Below, in pieces: positions 40,799 to 50,995 of a DNA stretch of 64,000 nucleotides (position 1 is the first letter of the stretch; each line of letters begins with the position of its first letter). The position numbers were made by a program, and so were the translations under genes. The notes beneath the pieces were generated by a model. It made no database searches and had not been told where the DNA came from. It worked only from the letters and a program-made list of their open reading frames with translations. This DNA is from Winogradskya consettensis (GTDB taxonomy: Bacteria > Actinomycetota > Actinomycetes > Mycobacteriales > Micromonosporaceae). The stretch spans positions 27,687 through 91,686 of the forward strand of contig NZ_BOQP01000071.1 of assembly GCF_018332715.1 (NCBI RefSeq), given 5' to 3'.

Positions 40799-40929
40799 GT
40801 TGGGGAGTGTAGGGCGAGGCGGGGCTCACTGTCCAACACTTGCTTGGGGGTTGAGAGACTGCAGGACGACGAGGTTCTCGCTAGGGTTACTCGTGAGTAG
40901 GTCTGGCGCTCATCCCGAAAGGTCCACCG

Positions 40930-41382
40930 ATGACTGATTTCAGCCCCGAAGCTCTCGCGACGATCGGCCCCAAGGAGTTCTCGCAGCTGGTGAAGTCCAC
41001 GCCGGACGCCAAGCTCGCCGAGGTGATGTCCTCCGACACCCGCGGCAAGATCCTGGACGAGGTATTCGGCCGGATGCCCACGCTCTTCCGCGCCGACCGG
41101 GCCGGCAGCACCCAGGCCGTCATCCACTGGATCATCACGGGCGGCGCCGGCGGCACCTCCGACACCTACGAGACGGTGATCGAGAACGGTGCCTGCACGG
41201 TGACCAACCAGCCGGTGCGCGAGCCCAAGCTGGCGATGACCATGGACCCGCTGACGTTCCTGAAGGTCGTCTCGGGCGATGGCAACCCGATGATGATGTT
41301 CATGACCGGCAAGATCAAGGCGAAGGGTGACCTGGGCCTTGCCGCGCAGGTCGCGAAGCTCTTCGACATCCCGAAGAACTGA
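40930..41382 (+). CDS. SCP2 sterol-binding domain protein
   Basis: A 150-residue protein. The N-terminal 45 residues are helical, and residues about 45-148 form an SCP2 fold: HWIITGGAGGTSDTYETVIE, then ACTVTNQPVREPKLAMTMDP and the KIKAKGDLGLAAQVAKLF C-terminal helix. SCP2 proteins carry lipids or other hydrophobic ligands; the ligand here is unknown. It is divergent from the ArsR gene and ends convergently with purD. Confidence 0.88.
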   Translation: MTDFSPEALATIGPKEFSQLVKSTPDAKLAEVMSSDTRGKILDEVFGRMPTLFRADRAGSTQAVIHWIITGGAGGTSDTYETVIENGACTVTNQPVREPKLAMTMDPLTFLKVVSGDGNPMMMFMTGKIKAKGDLGLAAQVAKLFDIPKN

Positions 41383-41389
41383 TCCGGTT

Positions 41390-41421
41390 ACGCCGGCTTT
41401 CCCCTCGGGGAAGGCCGGCGT
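41390..41421. terminator. Bidirectional terminator between SCP2 gene and purD
   Basis: The stem ACGCCGGC-TTCCCC pairs with GGGGAA-GCCGGCGT around a short loop, eight bases after the SCP2 gene stop and seven bases from the purD stop. Confidence 0.8.
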
Positions 41422-41427
41422 CTCCCG

Positions 41428-42669
<1,242 letters not shown>

Positions 42670-42757
42670 GCCGCCGATCCTACGGGCCGCCGGTGATCAC
42701 CTTCGAGGTCGTCCACATGGTCCACAGTGCACGCGGTGCGACAACCGGATGACACCC

Positions 42758-42806
42758 TGTGGATAAGTAGGGCGGCCTGTGGATAACTGGTCCGACCTGT
42801 GGACAA
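42758..42806. promoter_or_regulatory. Three DnaA boxes in 20-bp phase
   Basis: TGTGGATAA occurs at 42,758-42,766 and 42,778-42,786, and TGTGGACAA at 42,798-42,806. These are exact reverse complements of TTATCCACA and TTGTCCACA, the consensus and the actinobacterial form of the DnaA box. All three have the same orientation and exactly 20 bp between starts. They lie between the divergent purD and purA genes. Confidence 0.8.
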
Positions 42807-42895
42807 CCCGGAGGCGGTGAGCTGGGGAGTCGCGTAAACTTCGGCAGTACCCGGGCCTCTCCGTGTACGACGTGTTTCAACGGAAGGCGTCAGAA

Positions 42896-44188
42896 GTGCC
42901 GGTGATCGTTTTGGTCGGCGCCCAATGGGGCGACGAGGGCAAGGGCAAGGCGACGGACCTGCTGGGCGACCGGCTGGACTACGTGGTCAAGTTCAACGGC
43001 GGCAACAACGCCGGCCACACCGTGGTGATCAAGGGTGAGAAGTACGCCCTGCACCTGCTGCCCAGCGGCATCCTCACCCCCGGCGTGACCCCCGTGATCG
43101 GCAACGGCGTCGTGGTCGACCTCGCCGTGCTCTTCCAGGAGCTCGACGGTCTCGAGGCCCGCGGCATCGACACCTCCCGCCTGCGGATCAGCGCCAACGC
43201 GCACGTCATCGCGTCCTACAACCGCTCCCTCGACAAGGTCAGCGAGCGGTTCCTCGGCGCCCGGCGGATCGGCACCACCGGCCGTGGCATCGGCCCGACC
43301 TACGCCGACAAGATGAACAGGCTCGGCGTACGCATCCAGGACCTCTTCGACGAGTCGATCCTGCGGCAGAAGGTCGAGGCGGCCCTGTCGTTCAAGAACC
43401 AGGTGCTGTCGAAGATCTACAACCGGAACGCGATCAAGGCCGAAGAGGTCATCCAGGAGCTCCTCTCCTACACCGAGCGGCTGCGCCCGATGGTCGGCGA
43501 CACCGCGCTCGAGCTGTCCCAGGCCCTCGACGAGGGCAAGGTCGTGCTCTGCGAGGCCGGCCAGGCGACCCTGCTCGACGTCGATCACGGCACCTACCCG
43601 TTCGTGACCAGCTCCAACGCGACCTCCGGCGGCGCCTGCACCGGCTCCGGCATCCCGCCGACCCGGGTCGACCGGGTCGTGGCGGTCCTCAAGGCGTTCA
43701 CCAGTCGGGTGGGCGAAGGCCCGTTCCCGACCGAGCTGCACGACGAGATCGGCGACTACATCCGTGAGGTCGGTCACGAATACGGCACCACCACCGGGCG
43801 GCCCCGCCGCATCGGCTGGCTCGACCTGGTGATGGGCCGCTACGCGCAGCGCATCAACGGCGTCACCGACTTCGTCCTGACCAAGCTCGACAACTACGAC
43901 GGGCTCGACGAGATCCCGGTCTGCGTCGCCTACGAGGTCAACGGCGTGCGCCACGACGAGATGCCGGTGAGCCAGACCGACTTCCACCACGCCGTCCCGG
44001 TCTACGAGACGCTGCCCGGCTGGAAGAAGGACATCAGCGGCTGCCGCAGCTTCGACGAGCTGCCCGAGAACGCTCAGCGCTTCGTCGAGTACGTCGAGGC
44101 CCGCATCGGCGCCCGCATCTCGGTCGTCGGCGTCGGCCCCGGTCGCGAAGAGGTCATCGAGCGTCACTCGGTCCTGAGCGCGGCCTGA
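42896..44188 (+). CDS. purA: Adenylosuccinate synthetase
   Basis: A 430-residue GTP-dependent enzyme that converts IMP and aspartate to adenylosuccinate. GTG at 42,896 is chosen because GGAAGG lies eight bases upstream and the family begins PVIVLVGAQWGDEGKGK (P-loop at residues 12-18). FNGGNNAGHTVV, GTTGRGIGPTYADKM, TSSNATSGG and TTGRPRRIGWLDL are further family motifs. The DnaA box cluster lies 90 bases upstream. Confidence 0.97.
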   Translation: MPVIVLVGAQWGDEGKGKATDLLGDRLDYVVKFNGGNNAGHTVVIKGEKYALHLLPSGILTPGVTPVIGNGVVVDLAVLFQELDGLEARGIDTSRLRISANAHVIASYNRSLDKVSERFLGARRIGTTGRGIGPTYADKMNRLGVRIQDLFDESILRQKVEAALSFKNQVLSKIYNRNAIKAEEVIQELLSYTERLRPMVGDTALELSQALDEGKVVLCEAGQATLLDVDHGTYPFVTSSNATSGGACTGSGIPPTRVDRVVAVLKAFTSRVGEGPFPTELHDEIGDYIREVGHEYGTTTGRPRRIGWLDLVMGRYAQRINGVTDFVLTKLDNYDGLDEIPVCVAYEVNGVRHDEMPVSQTDFHHAVPVYETLPGWKKDISGCRSFDELPENAQRFVEYVEARIGARISVVGVGPGREEVIERHSVLSAA

Positions 44189-44189
44189 C

Positions 44190-45278
44190 ATGTACGACGT
44201 GATCCTGCTGAGCCTCGCCGAGGGTGGGGGCGCCGGCGCGGGTGGCTGCGGCGGTGCGTGCGGAGCCTGTGGCGTCCCGGAAAACTCTGGCGGCGACGCG
44301 GCGGCGGCCTCGGCGGCTGGAAACGGCGGTGCTGCTGGCGGCGGCGCGGCTGGCGGCGGCGCTTCGGCTGGGTGTGGGCATGAGCACAGTGAGGGGGAGC
44401 GGTGTGCGTCGTGCGCGGCTCCTCGGGTGCCGGTGTTGCGGTGTGCTGAGGCGTTCACCGAGGCTGGGGCGCGGGTCGAGACCGTGGTGGCCGGGTCCGA
44501 CGCGGAGATCGATGCGGTTATCGCGCGGTTCGATGCTCCGGCGCGTACCGACGGATTGGTCTGGCCCGACCCGGACAGCAAGATTCGGCTGGTTGTGGCG
44601 GTCGCGACCGATGGGCAATTGAGGGCGGTCGTGCGCCGGCTCGTCCGGAGATATGCGCCGCCGCCCAGTAAGCGGCCCGCCGATCTGGCCGCGAATCGTA
44701 CGGTTCCCGACCTGCCGCCGATCGCGATCCTGCCCCTCGACCCGGCCAACACCGGCGACCTGGCCGCCCAGCTCGGGCTGCCCCGCGACCCGGCAAAGGT
44801 CGCGGCCGCGGTGCTCAACGGCACGGTTCGCCGCCTTGACCTGCTGCGCAACGATGGCGGCTCGGTCACAGTGGACGGCGCGCTGGTGGGTGGCGTCGAC
44901 GAAGCCGGGCGTGCGGTGCCGTGGCGGGGACGGGTCGAGGTCGACGACGCGGTGCTCTCCGACGGCAGCGATCACGTCATCGCGTGTGCGATCGGCAACG
45001 GCGGGGCATATGCGGAGTTCGACGGCATCCAACTACTCGCTGACGGCGATCCCACCGACGGCCGGGTCGAGGTCGCCGTTGCGGTCCCGGTCGTGGTCAA
45101 AGAACGGTTCAAGAAGCCACGGGTACGCATCGAGGTGCGTCGCGCCCGCGGCAGAGCCGTCTCGGTGCTCCCCCGCGACGGCGAACTCCAGTTCCTGGAC
45201 GACGGTGTGGCAGGAAGCACTACCCGCAAACGCTCCTGGTGGACCGAGCCCGGGGCATGGGCGGTGTACGCAGCATGA
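44190..45278 (+). CDS. Diacylglycerol kinase-like protein with Cys-rich N-terminus
   Basis: A 362-residue protein that starts one base after the purA stop. The first 80 residues are Gly/Ala-rich with many Cys (GGCGGACGACG and then CGHEHSEGERCASC), a possible metal site. Residues about 120-260 resemble the lipid kinase catalytic domain: VVAVATDGQLRAVVRRLVRR in place of the GGDGT strand, and PIAILPLDPANTGDLAAQLG in place of LGTANDLA. The canonical GDGT glycines are partly lost (ATDGQ), so kinase activity is uncertain. The C-terminal half matches the second DAGK domain (VEVDDAVLSDGS). It may be cotranscribed with purA. Confidence 0.65.
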   Translation: MYDVILLSLAEGGGAGAGGCGGACGACGVPENSGGDAAAASAAGNGGAAGGGAAGGGASAGCGHEHSEGERCASCAAPRVPVLRCAEAFTEAGARVETVVAGSDAEIDAVIARFDAPARTDGLVWPDPDSKIRLVVAVATDGQLRAVVRRLVRRYAPPPSKRPADLAANRTVPDLPPIAILPLDPANTGDLAAQLGLPRDPAKVAAAVLNGTVRRLDLLRNDGGSVTVDGALVGGVDEAGRAVPWRGRVEVDDAVLSDGSDHVIACAIGNGGAYAEFDGIQLLADGDPTDGRVEVAVAVPVVVKERFKKPRVRIEVRRARGRAVSVLPRDGELQFLDDGVAGSTTRKRSWWTEPGAWAVYAA

Positions 45279-45346
45279 CCGTTTGTGCGACGCTGGTTGG
45301 TACTGGCACGTAGGTTCGAAAACTGTTTTACGGGGAGGTCGCATCC

Positions 45347-47902
45347 GTGGAGGACGAGAACGCCGAACGCGTCTACGTCCCGGGTACCAACGGCTCGCCA
45401 CCCGACCGGGACGTCGAACCGTTCTGGCCGCCTGAGGAGCTGAGCGCCCCGGTCGCGCCCCACGGCGGCCGGCCGGCGCAGCAGGACCCGACGCAGGCAC
45501 GCCCGCCCCTTCCGGGAACGGGCGATTCCGGCGTGTATCGGCCCATGGACCGCGGGGCACAGCCGTCGGACCCCTACGCGCAGCCGCCGGGCCCTGCTTA
45601 TGGGCAGCAGCCCGGGCCGAGTTTTGGCGCTCCGGCTCCTGGGCCGGTGTTCGGCACGGATGGCACCGGGGCTGACGGCGCTGCGCCGATGCATGGTGGG
45701 CCGCCTGTCCATGGCGGTGCTCCCGTTTTTGGTGGTGGCGCTGTGCATGGTGGTGCGCCTGTTCACGGTGGTTCGCCAGTTCAGGGCGGTGCCCCCGTTC
45801 ATGGGGGTGCGCCTGTTCATGGCGGTGCGCCCGTGGTCGGTGGCGGTGCTGCGCCGATGCACGGTGGCGGTGCTGCGCCCGTAGTTGATGGCGCGCCTGC
45901 GCCCGTAGTTGGTGGCGCGCCTGCGCCCGTGGTTGGTGGCGTAACTGCGCCCGTGGTTGGGGGCGGTGCTGCCTCCGTGGTCGGGGGCGTGACTGCGCCC
46001 GTGGTTGGTGGCGGTGGTGCGTCCGTGAATGGTGGCGTGACTGCGAATGGCATGAGTGCGGGCCAGAGCGGTGGGGGTGTGACCGGGAGCGGTGCGAGTG
46101 CGGCCGCGAGCGGTGGGGCTCCGGGGGATGGTGGGGCGCCGGGTGGGCAGGATGTGACGCCGCAGGAAGGCGCTTCGCAGGGTGGTGCCGGGAGGCCGTG
46201 GGCGAGTCCGGCTGCTTCGGTTTCGGCTGCGCCGGATTCTCGGCTTTTCCGGGGTGGGAACAATCCGCCGCCCGGGCTGAACCCGGCGAGTGATGCCGGA
46301 GAAGAGGACGAGGACGGCGGGCAGGGGCACGGGTCCGGGGCCACGCCCTGGTCGCAGCCGCCGCAGCGGGCTACCGCGCCGGTGGTGGAAGAGGCTGCTG
46401 TGCCGGTGCCGCCGAGTGCTGACCCGTCCCGGTCCGGGGCAAGTGCCACTGTTCAGGAGAATGGCGGGCCGACGTACCACCCGACTGCGACGCCGCAGGC
46501 CGGGGCCGAGGGGCGTCCCGTTGCGGAGCCGAACGACTCGGGGGCTGTTTACCGGGCGGCGCCGGTTGCGCAGGATGGGCGTACCGAGGGAATTGCGGGA
46601 CAGCCCGGGCCGATGCCGCCGCAGCCTGGACCGCAACAGTCCGGCCCGCAGCAGATGCCGCCTCAGCCGCACCCGCAGCATCCCGGTCCGCACCAGACTG
46701 GGCCACAAACAGGGTCACAACAGCCAGGGCCACAACAGCCGGGTCCGCAACAAGCAGGGCCACAACAGCCAGGGCCGCAGCAGGCCTATCCGCAGCAGCC
46801 AGGGCCGTACCAGCAGTGGCCGCAGAACGGGCCGCAGCAGCCGCCGGCACCGCCCGGGCCCTACCCGCCGCAGGTGGACCCGCGGGCTGTCGGGCCGCGT
46901 CCGCAGGATCATCAGCAGCCGAGCACGCCGCCCGTCGACCCGTACCAGCAGCTGCCCTGGGTTTCGGATGGGACGCCGACGGCGGAGGAGTTCGCACGGC
47001 GACGGTTGGCGAAGCCGGTTGATCCGACCGCGACCATGGGGCCGCGGGCGATGTTGCAGAAGACCACGATGGGTCTGGTGCGGCTCGCGCCCGGTAAGCG
47101 GGAGCAGGAATACAAGCAGGACGTCGAGATGGTCCGGCGGAACTTCGGTGGGCTGCGGCAGGTGACCGTGGTCAACCCGAAGGGCGGCGCCGGTAAGACC
47201 GTCGCGGTGCTGCTGCTCGCCATGACGTTCGGGCAGAAGCGCGGTGGGTACGTGCTGGCCTGGGACAACAACGAGACCCAGGGCACGCTGGGGATGCGGG
47301 CGCAGCAGGACTTCCATGCTCGTACGGTCCGCGACATGATGCGGGATCTGCATCTGTTCCGGGGATCGCACGGGCGCGTCGGTGATCTGTCGCAGTATGT
47401 GCGGGCGCAGGGTGAGGGCATGTTCGACGTGCTCGCGTCCGACGAGTCCGCGACGGCGGGTGAGATGCTCACGGCGACCACGTTCGCGGAGATCCGGGAG
47501 ATCGTCAGCCGGTTCTACAAGCTGATTTTCGTGGACACCGGTAACAACGTGCGAGCGCAGAACTGGCAGGCGGCTATGGATGCCACCGACCAGCTCGTGA
47601 TCACCATGTCGGCGCGTAACGACTCGGCGGAGACCGCGGCGCGGATGCTGGACCACCTGGAGCAGAGTGGGCGGCAGCGGCTGGTGCGGCAGGCGGTGAC
47701 CGTCGTGTCGATCCCGTCGACGCGTAAGGACATCGACCTGCCCGCGATCCAGCGGCACTTCGCGGCGCGGACCCGGGCGGTGTTGCTCGCGCCCTACGAG
47801 AAGTTGATCGACTCGGGTGAGCCGCTGCGGTACGGGCAGCTCTCCACCAACACGCGCGACTCCTGGCTCAAGATCGCGGCCGCGGTCGCCGAAGGGCTCT
47901 GA
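45347..47902 (+). CDS. ParA/MinD-like ATPase with a long repetitive Pro/Gly/Gln-rich N-terminus
   Basis: An 851-residue protein starting with GTG at 45,347 behind GGGGAGG. Residues 1-560 are disordered: a central array of HGGAPVHGG and VVGGG units (about 115-230) and later PGPQQ repeats (about 420-500). Residues about 600-851 form a ParA/MinD ATPase: the deviant Walker A is VVNPKGGAGKTVAVLLLA, then LAWDNNETQGTLG and LIFVDTGNN. This layout resembles EspI-type proteins linked to type VII secretion, but no secretion genes are near. It probably positions or regulates a membrane or surface complex; the partner is unknown. Confidence 0.75.
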   Translation: MEDENAERVYVPGTNGSPPDRDVEPFWPPEELSAPVAPHGGRPAQQDPTQARPPLPGTGDSGVYRPMDRGAQPSDPYAQPPGPAYGQQPGPSFGAPAPGPVFGTDGTGADGAAPMHGGPPVHGGAPVFGGGAVHGGAPVHGGSPVQGGAPVHGGAPVHGGAPVVGGGAAPMHGGGAAPVVDGAPAPVVGGAPAPVVGGVTAPVVGGGAASVVGGVTAPVVGGGGASVNGGVTANGMSAGQSGGGVTGSGASAAASGGAPGDGGAPGGQDVTPQEGASQGGAGRPWASPAASVSAAPDSRLFRGGNNPPPGLNPASDAGEEDEDGGQGHGSGATPWSQPPQRATAPVVEEAAVPVPPSADPSRSGASATVQENGGPTYHPTATPQAGAEGRPVAEPNDSGAVYRAAPVAQDGRTEGIAGQPGPMPPQPGPQQSGPQQMPPQPHPQHPGPHQTGPQTGSQQPGPQQPGPQQAGPQQPGPQQAYPQQPGPYQQWPQNGPQQPPAPPGPYPPQVDPRAVGPRPQDHQQPSTPPVDPYQQLPWVSDGTPTAEEFARRRLAKPVDPTATMGPRAMLQKTTMGLVRLAPGKREQEYKQDVEMVRRNFGGLRQVTVVNPKGGAGKTVAVLLLAMTFGQKRGGYVLAWDNNETQGTLGMRAQQDFHARTVRDMMRDLHLFRGSHGRVGDLSQYVRAQGEGMFDVLASDESATAGEMLTATTFAEIREIVSRFYKLIFVDTGNNVRAQNWQAAMDATDQLVITMSARNDSAETAARMLDHLEQSGRQRLVRQAVTVVSIPSTRKDIDLPAIQRHFAARTRAVLLAPYEKLIDSGEPLRYGQLSTNTRDSWLKIAAAVAEGL

Positions 47903-47992
47903 TCGCACGCAGCGATTGCGAGGAATTCTGATCACACGCAGCGGTCGCGCCGAGGGGTTCTGACCGCTCCGGGCAGTCGCACGCAGGGAGAA

Positions 47993-48022
47993 GAAGGCCA
48001 GGCCGAAAACGGCCTGGCCTTC
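47993..48022. terminator. Hairpin between convergent genes
   Basis: A perfect 12-bp stem, GAAGGCCAGGCC/GGCCTGGCCTTC, around GAAAAC lies 90 bases after the ATPase gene stop and 51 bases from the DUF3151 gene stop. Confidence 0.75.
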
Positions 48023-48073
48023 TCGCCGTTCAGGACCGGCGGGCCGGCCACGGGGGACCGGCCGGGAAAGCGG

Positions 48074-48496
48074 TCAGGACAGGGCGTCGGCCGCGGCCGG
48101 GTCGCTGTCGCGGAGGAACTGGGCGCAGCGGGCCGCCTCGTCGGACTCGCCGATCTGGGCGGCGGCCTGGGACAGGGCGTGCAGCGCGCGCAGGAAGCCC
48201 TGGTTGGGCACGTGCGACCACGGCACCGGACCGTGGCCCTTCCAGCCGTTGCGGCGCAGGGCGTCGAGGCCGCGGTGGTAGCCGGTGCGGGCGTACGCGT
48301 ATGCCGTCACCGGCTGCTTCTCGGCGAGGGCGTTCTCGGCGAGCGCCGCCCATCCGCCGCTGAACGCCGGGAAGCGGGCCGCCACCTCCTTGTATGCCTC
48401 GTCGGTGCCGGTCTTCGCCGCCTCGACGAGTGCACCGTCGGCGGCCTCGTCGGCGGGCAGGCGGGTGGCCGGGGGTTCGGGAAGGAGATTCTGCAT
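48074..48496 (-). CDS. DUF3151 family protein
   Basis: A 140-residue soluble helical protein. ATG at 48,496 gives the family start MQNLLPEPPATRLP. The body has AARFPAFSGGWAALAENAL, then AYAYARTGYHRGLDALRRNG and NQGFLRALHALSQAA, a TPR-like helical repeat pattern typical of DUF3151. The function is unknown, but the gene is widely conserved in Actinobacteria. In many genomes it lies near fba, which is 3 kb away here. Confidence 0.85.
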   Translation of the reverse strand: MQNLLPEPPATRLPADEAADGALVEAAKTGTDEAYKEVAARFPAFSGGWAALAENALAEKQPVTAYAYARTGYHRGLDALRRNGWKGHGPVPWSHVPNQGFLRALHALSQAAAQIGESDEAARCAQFLRDSDPAAADALS

Positions 48497-48522
48497 GTTC
48501 CTATTCAACCCGGACCGGGCCC

Positions 48523-49530
48523 CTACATTCCTGAGGGTCCGCTGTTATCCCACTCCGAGCCCAGTTTGTGCAGCCGGTCGGTGTATTCGATCCGTGCCGA
48601 CCACGGCTCCGGCCAGGCGTCCATGCCGAGTGCGGCACCCGCGAAGGCACCCGCCAGGCAGGCAATCGAGTCGGAATCGCCGGAGGATGCGGCGCCCCGG
48701 CCGAGGACGGCGATCGGCTCGTCGGGCGAGATCAGGTAGCAGTACAGCGCGGTGGCCAGCGCCTCCTCGGCGATCCAGCCCGCGCCGGTGGCCAGGCACG
48801 GGTCGCCGGCGAAGTCACCGCGGCGCAGTGCCGTCTCCACCCGGGCCAGGGCGGCATCCGTTTCGTCCCAGCCGAGCGCGATGAACTCCGCAGGGCCGCC
48901 GGCCGTGGACCGCTGCCACAGGTCGCCGAGCCAATCGCCGCGGTAGTTGGTGCGCTCGGCGGCACAACGCGCACGCAGCCGGGCAAGAAGATCCTGAGGA
49001 TCAAGACCATCGGCCAGCCACCGTACGCCCAGAGCAGTCAACTCACTCGCCGCCAAGCCGGTCGGATGCCCATGCGTGAGCCCCGCCTGCAACTGCGCAC
49101 CTCCGGCCAGCTGGTCCTCGGTCAGCCCCGGGTCCAGGCCCAGCGGGGTGACGCGCATGTTCGCGCCGCACCCCTTCGAGTTGATCTGCGACGCGAGCTG
49201 CCACGGCTTGCCGTCGGACAGCTCGCCGCACGCGCGCAGGCAGGTCATGCCGGGTGCGCGGTTGTTGTCGGGGCTGATGGCCCAGGCGAGGAAGCCCTGG
49301 CGCAGATTCTCCGCGAAGACGTCGGGCAGCACCGGGCCCGCGAGCATGGCCTCGCCGACCGCCAGCGCCATCTGGGTGTCGTCGGTGACGAGCGCCGGAT
49401 CCCCCGACAGCTCCCGGGGGCCGCCCGGGCCATACCTGGCGACGATGGTCGCGTAGTTCTGGAACTCGGTCGGCTTGCCGAGTGAGTCCCCGTAGGCCAG
49501 CCCGTACAGCGATCCCGACGCATTTCGCAC
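48523..49530 (-). CDS. ADP-ribosylglycohydrolase family protein
   Basis: A 335-residue protein starting with GTG at 49,530; a later start would remove the catalytic GLAYGDSLGKPTEF at residues 9-22. VTDDTQMALAV near residue 57 supplies magnesium ligands. The C-terminal GDSDSIACLAGAFAGAALG motif supplies the second metal site. These three blocks define the DraG-like hydrolases that remove ADP-ribose from proteins or nucleic acid. The substrate is not predictable. It is divergent from the LOG-family gene, with only 18 bases between the two start codons. Confidence 0.9.
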   Translation of the reverse strand: MRNASGSLYGLAYGDSLGKPTEFQNYATIVARYGPGGPRELSGDPALVTDDTQMALAVGEAMLAGPVLPDVFAENLRQGFLAWAISPDNNRAPGMTCLRACGELSDGKPWQLASQINSKGCGANMRVTPLGLDPGLTEDQLAGGAQLQAGLTHGHPTGLAASELTALGVRWLADGLDPQDLLARLRARCAAERTNYRGDWLGDLWQRSTAGGPAEFIALGWDETDAALARVETALRRGDFAGDPCLATGAGWIAEEALATALYCYLISPDEPIAVLGRGAASSGDSDSIACLAGAFAGAALGMDAWPEPWSARIEYTDRLHKLGSEWDNSGPSGM

Positions 49531-49548
49531 GATGGCTACCCTACGGGG

Positions 49549-50727
49549 ATGTTCGGGGATCCTCAGCAACCTTTTGATGCCACCGAGTTCGAGGTCGAGT
49601 CACGGGCCGAGTTCGAGGTCCATCTGGCCAAACGTTCGCTCGCCGACCTGATCGTCCTGGGGCTACGGCTGGACCAGGACCCGCCCGACTTTACGGGCGT
49701 CGACGTCACCGGCACGTTCTTCGTCGGCTGCGAGCTGGCGAACGCCGAGGTGGAGATCGATCTCATCCGGCGCGGCGCGCATCTGATCCCGCCGTTCGAC
49801 GCGCGGCCGTTCCCGACCCATCCGGCGCATCTCTACACGCCGGAGGACCTGTCGTTCGGGTTCGCCCAGGACGGCTTCGCGGGCATGTACGACACCCGCG
49901 TCTACCAGCACTACCTCGAGCACGGCGGTGCCGCCCCGGACCTGCGGGAGGCGATCGCGCAACGGCTGCACGACGCCGGGATCGACAACGCGCTCGGCAA
50001 GGCGCTGGCAGCCTGGTTCGAGGCGCACGGGCCGCGCGGGGCGGTCGGGATCATGGGCGGGCACGCGGAATCGCGGGGCTCCGACGCGTACCGGATGGCT
50101 GCTGATCTTGCCCATCGGCTGGCCGCGGCCGGACGTCTGATCGTGACCGGCGGCGGGCCCGGGGTGATGGAAGCGGCGAACCTCGGTGCGTATTTCGCGA
50201 CCCGGGCCAAGGCCGAGCTGGATCGTGCGATCGATCTGCTCGCGCCCGCACCGGCCTTCATGGACCATGACCCGTTCACGGCGGCGGCGCTCGCGGTGCG
50301 CGCGGAATTCCCACCGCCGACCACGGACTCACGCGATGTGGTCGCGCAGCTCACGCATGGCGGTCTGGCGTTGCCGACCTGGCTGTACGGGCACGAGCCG
50401 GCCAACCTGTTCGCGGGTCAGATCGGCAAGTACTTCTCCAACGCCGTACGCGAGGACTCGATCCTGAGGCTGGCCCGGGGCGGCATCGTGTTCGCGCCGG
50501 GGTGGGCGGGCACGGTGCAGGAGGTTTTCCAGGCAGCGACGAAGACCTTCTACCGGACCGACGGGCCCTCGGGCGCGTTCGTCTTCCTGGGTGTGGCGCA
50601 CTGGGCGAAGCTGCCCGTGGTGGACCTGCTCAAGCCGCTGCTGGCCCGTTCCCCGCACGGCGACCAGTCGGACCTGATCGTGGTGACCGACTCGATCGAC
50701 GAGGCGATGGCGGCGCTCGAGGCGTAA
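49549..50727 (+). CDS. LOG-family (lysine-decarboxylase-like) protein
   Basis: A 392-residue protein. The N-terminal 150 residues are an extra domain. Residues about 165-370 show the LOG fold: GIMGGHAESRGSDAYRMAAD, then RLIVTGGGPGVMEAANLGAY, and APGWAGTVQEVFQAATKTFY in place of PGGxGTxxE. LOG enzymes release cytokinin bases from nucleotides, and bacterial members are nucleotide N-ribohydrolases of broad role. The diverged GWAGTVQE motif keeps the catalytic Glu. Divergent transcription with the ADP-ribosylglycohydrolase gene suggests a link in nucleotide or ADP-ribose chemistry. Confidence 0.85.
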   Translation: MFGDPQQPFDATEFEVESRAEFEVHLAKRSLADLIVLGLRLDQDPPDFTGVDVTGTFFVGCELANAEVEIDLIRRGAHLIPPFDARPFPTHPAHLYTPEDLSFGFAQDGFAGMYDTRVYQHYLEHGGAAPDLREAIAQRLHDAGIDNALGKALAAWFEAHGPRGAVGIMGGHAESRGSDAYRMAADLAHRLAAAGRLIVTGGGPGVMEAANLGAYFATRAKAELDRAIDLLAPAPAFMDHDPFTAAALAVRAEFPPPTTDSRDVVAQLTHGGLALPTWLYGHEPANLFAGQIGKYFSNAVREDSILRLARGGIVFAPGWAGTVQEVFQAATKTFYRTDGPSGAFVFLGVAHWAKLPVVDLLKPLLARSPHGDQSDLIVVTDSIDEAMAALEA

Positions 50728-50758
50728 CCGGGTAGCGCGGTCGTCGCACACTGTCGGC

Positions 50759-50995
50759 ATGGGGACGATTCTTTTCGGCGCGGGTTTCCTGGTGGCGGTC
50801 GCTGTGGCGGTGTGGCTGGCCGTGCGCGACCGCCCGGTCCACCTGCCGCCGTCCCGGTCATTGCCGCCGTCGATGGGGACTGACAATCCGACACCGGGCT
50901 GGTACGGCGGCTCGCCGTCCCCGGACTACGGCGGCGGATCGTCGGGCGGCGGTTCGTCGGGCGGCGGGGACGGCGGGGGTGGCGGCGGGTCTTAG
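50759..50995 (+). CDS. Small single-pass membrane protein with Gly/Ser tail
   Basis: A 78-residue protein: one membrane segment at residues 3-22 (TILFGAGFLVAVAVAVWLAV), then a Pro-rich linker and a Gly/Ser tail (GGGSSGGGSSGGG). No function is recognised. It follows the LOG-family gene by 31 bases and overlaps the convergent gene at 50,992 by four bases at the stop codons. Confidence 0.6.
   Translation: MGTILFGAGFLVAVAVAVWLAVRDRPVHLPPSRSLPPSMGTDNPTPGWYGGSPSPDYGGGSSGGGSSGGGDGGGGGGS

Noticed and set aside
42890..44869. 659-codon minus-strand frame opposite purA
   Set aside because: Antisense shadow; purA has all its active-site motifs on the plus strand.
44972..46708. 578-codon minus-strand frame rich in Arg, Thr and His
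   Set aside because: It is the complement of the repetitive N-terminus of the ParA-like ATPase gene; no start signal.
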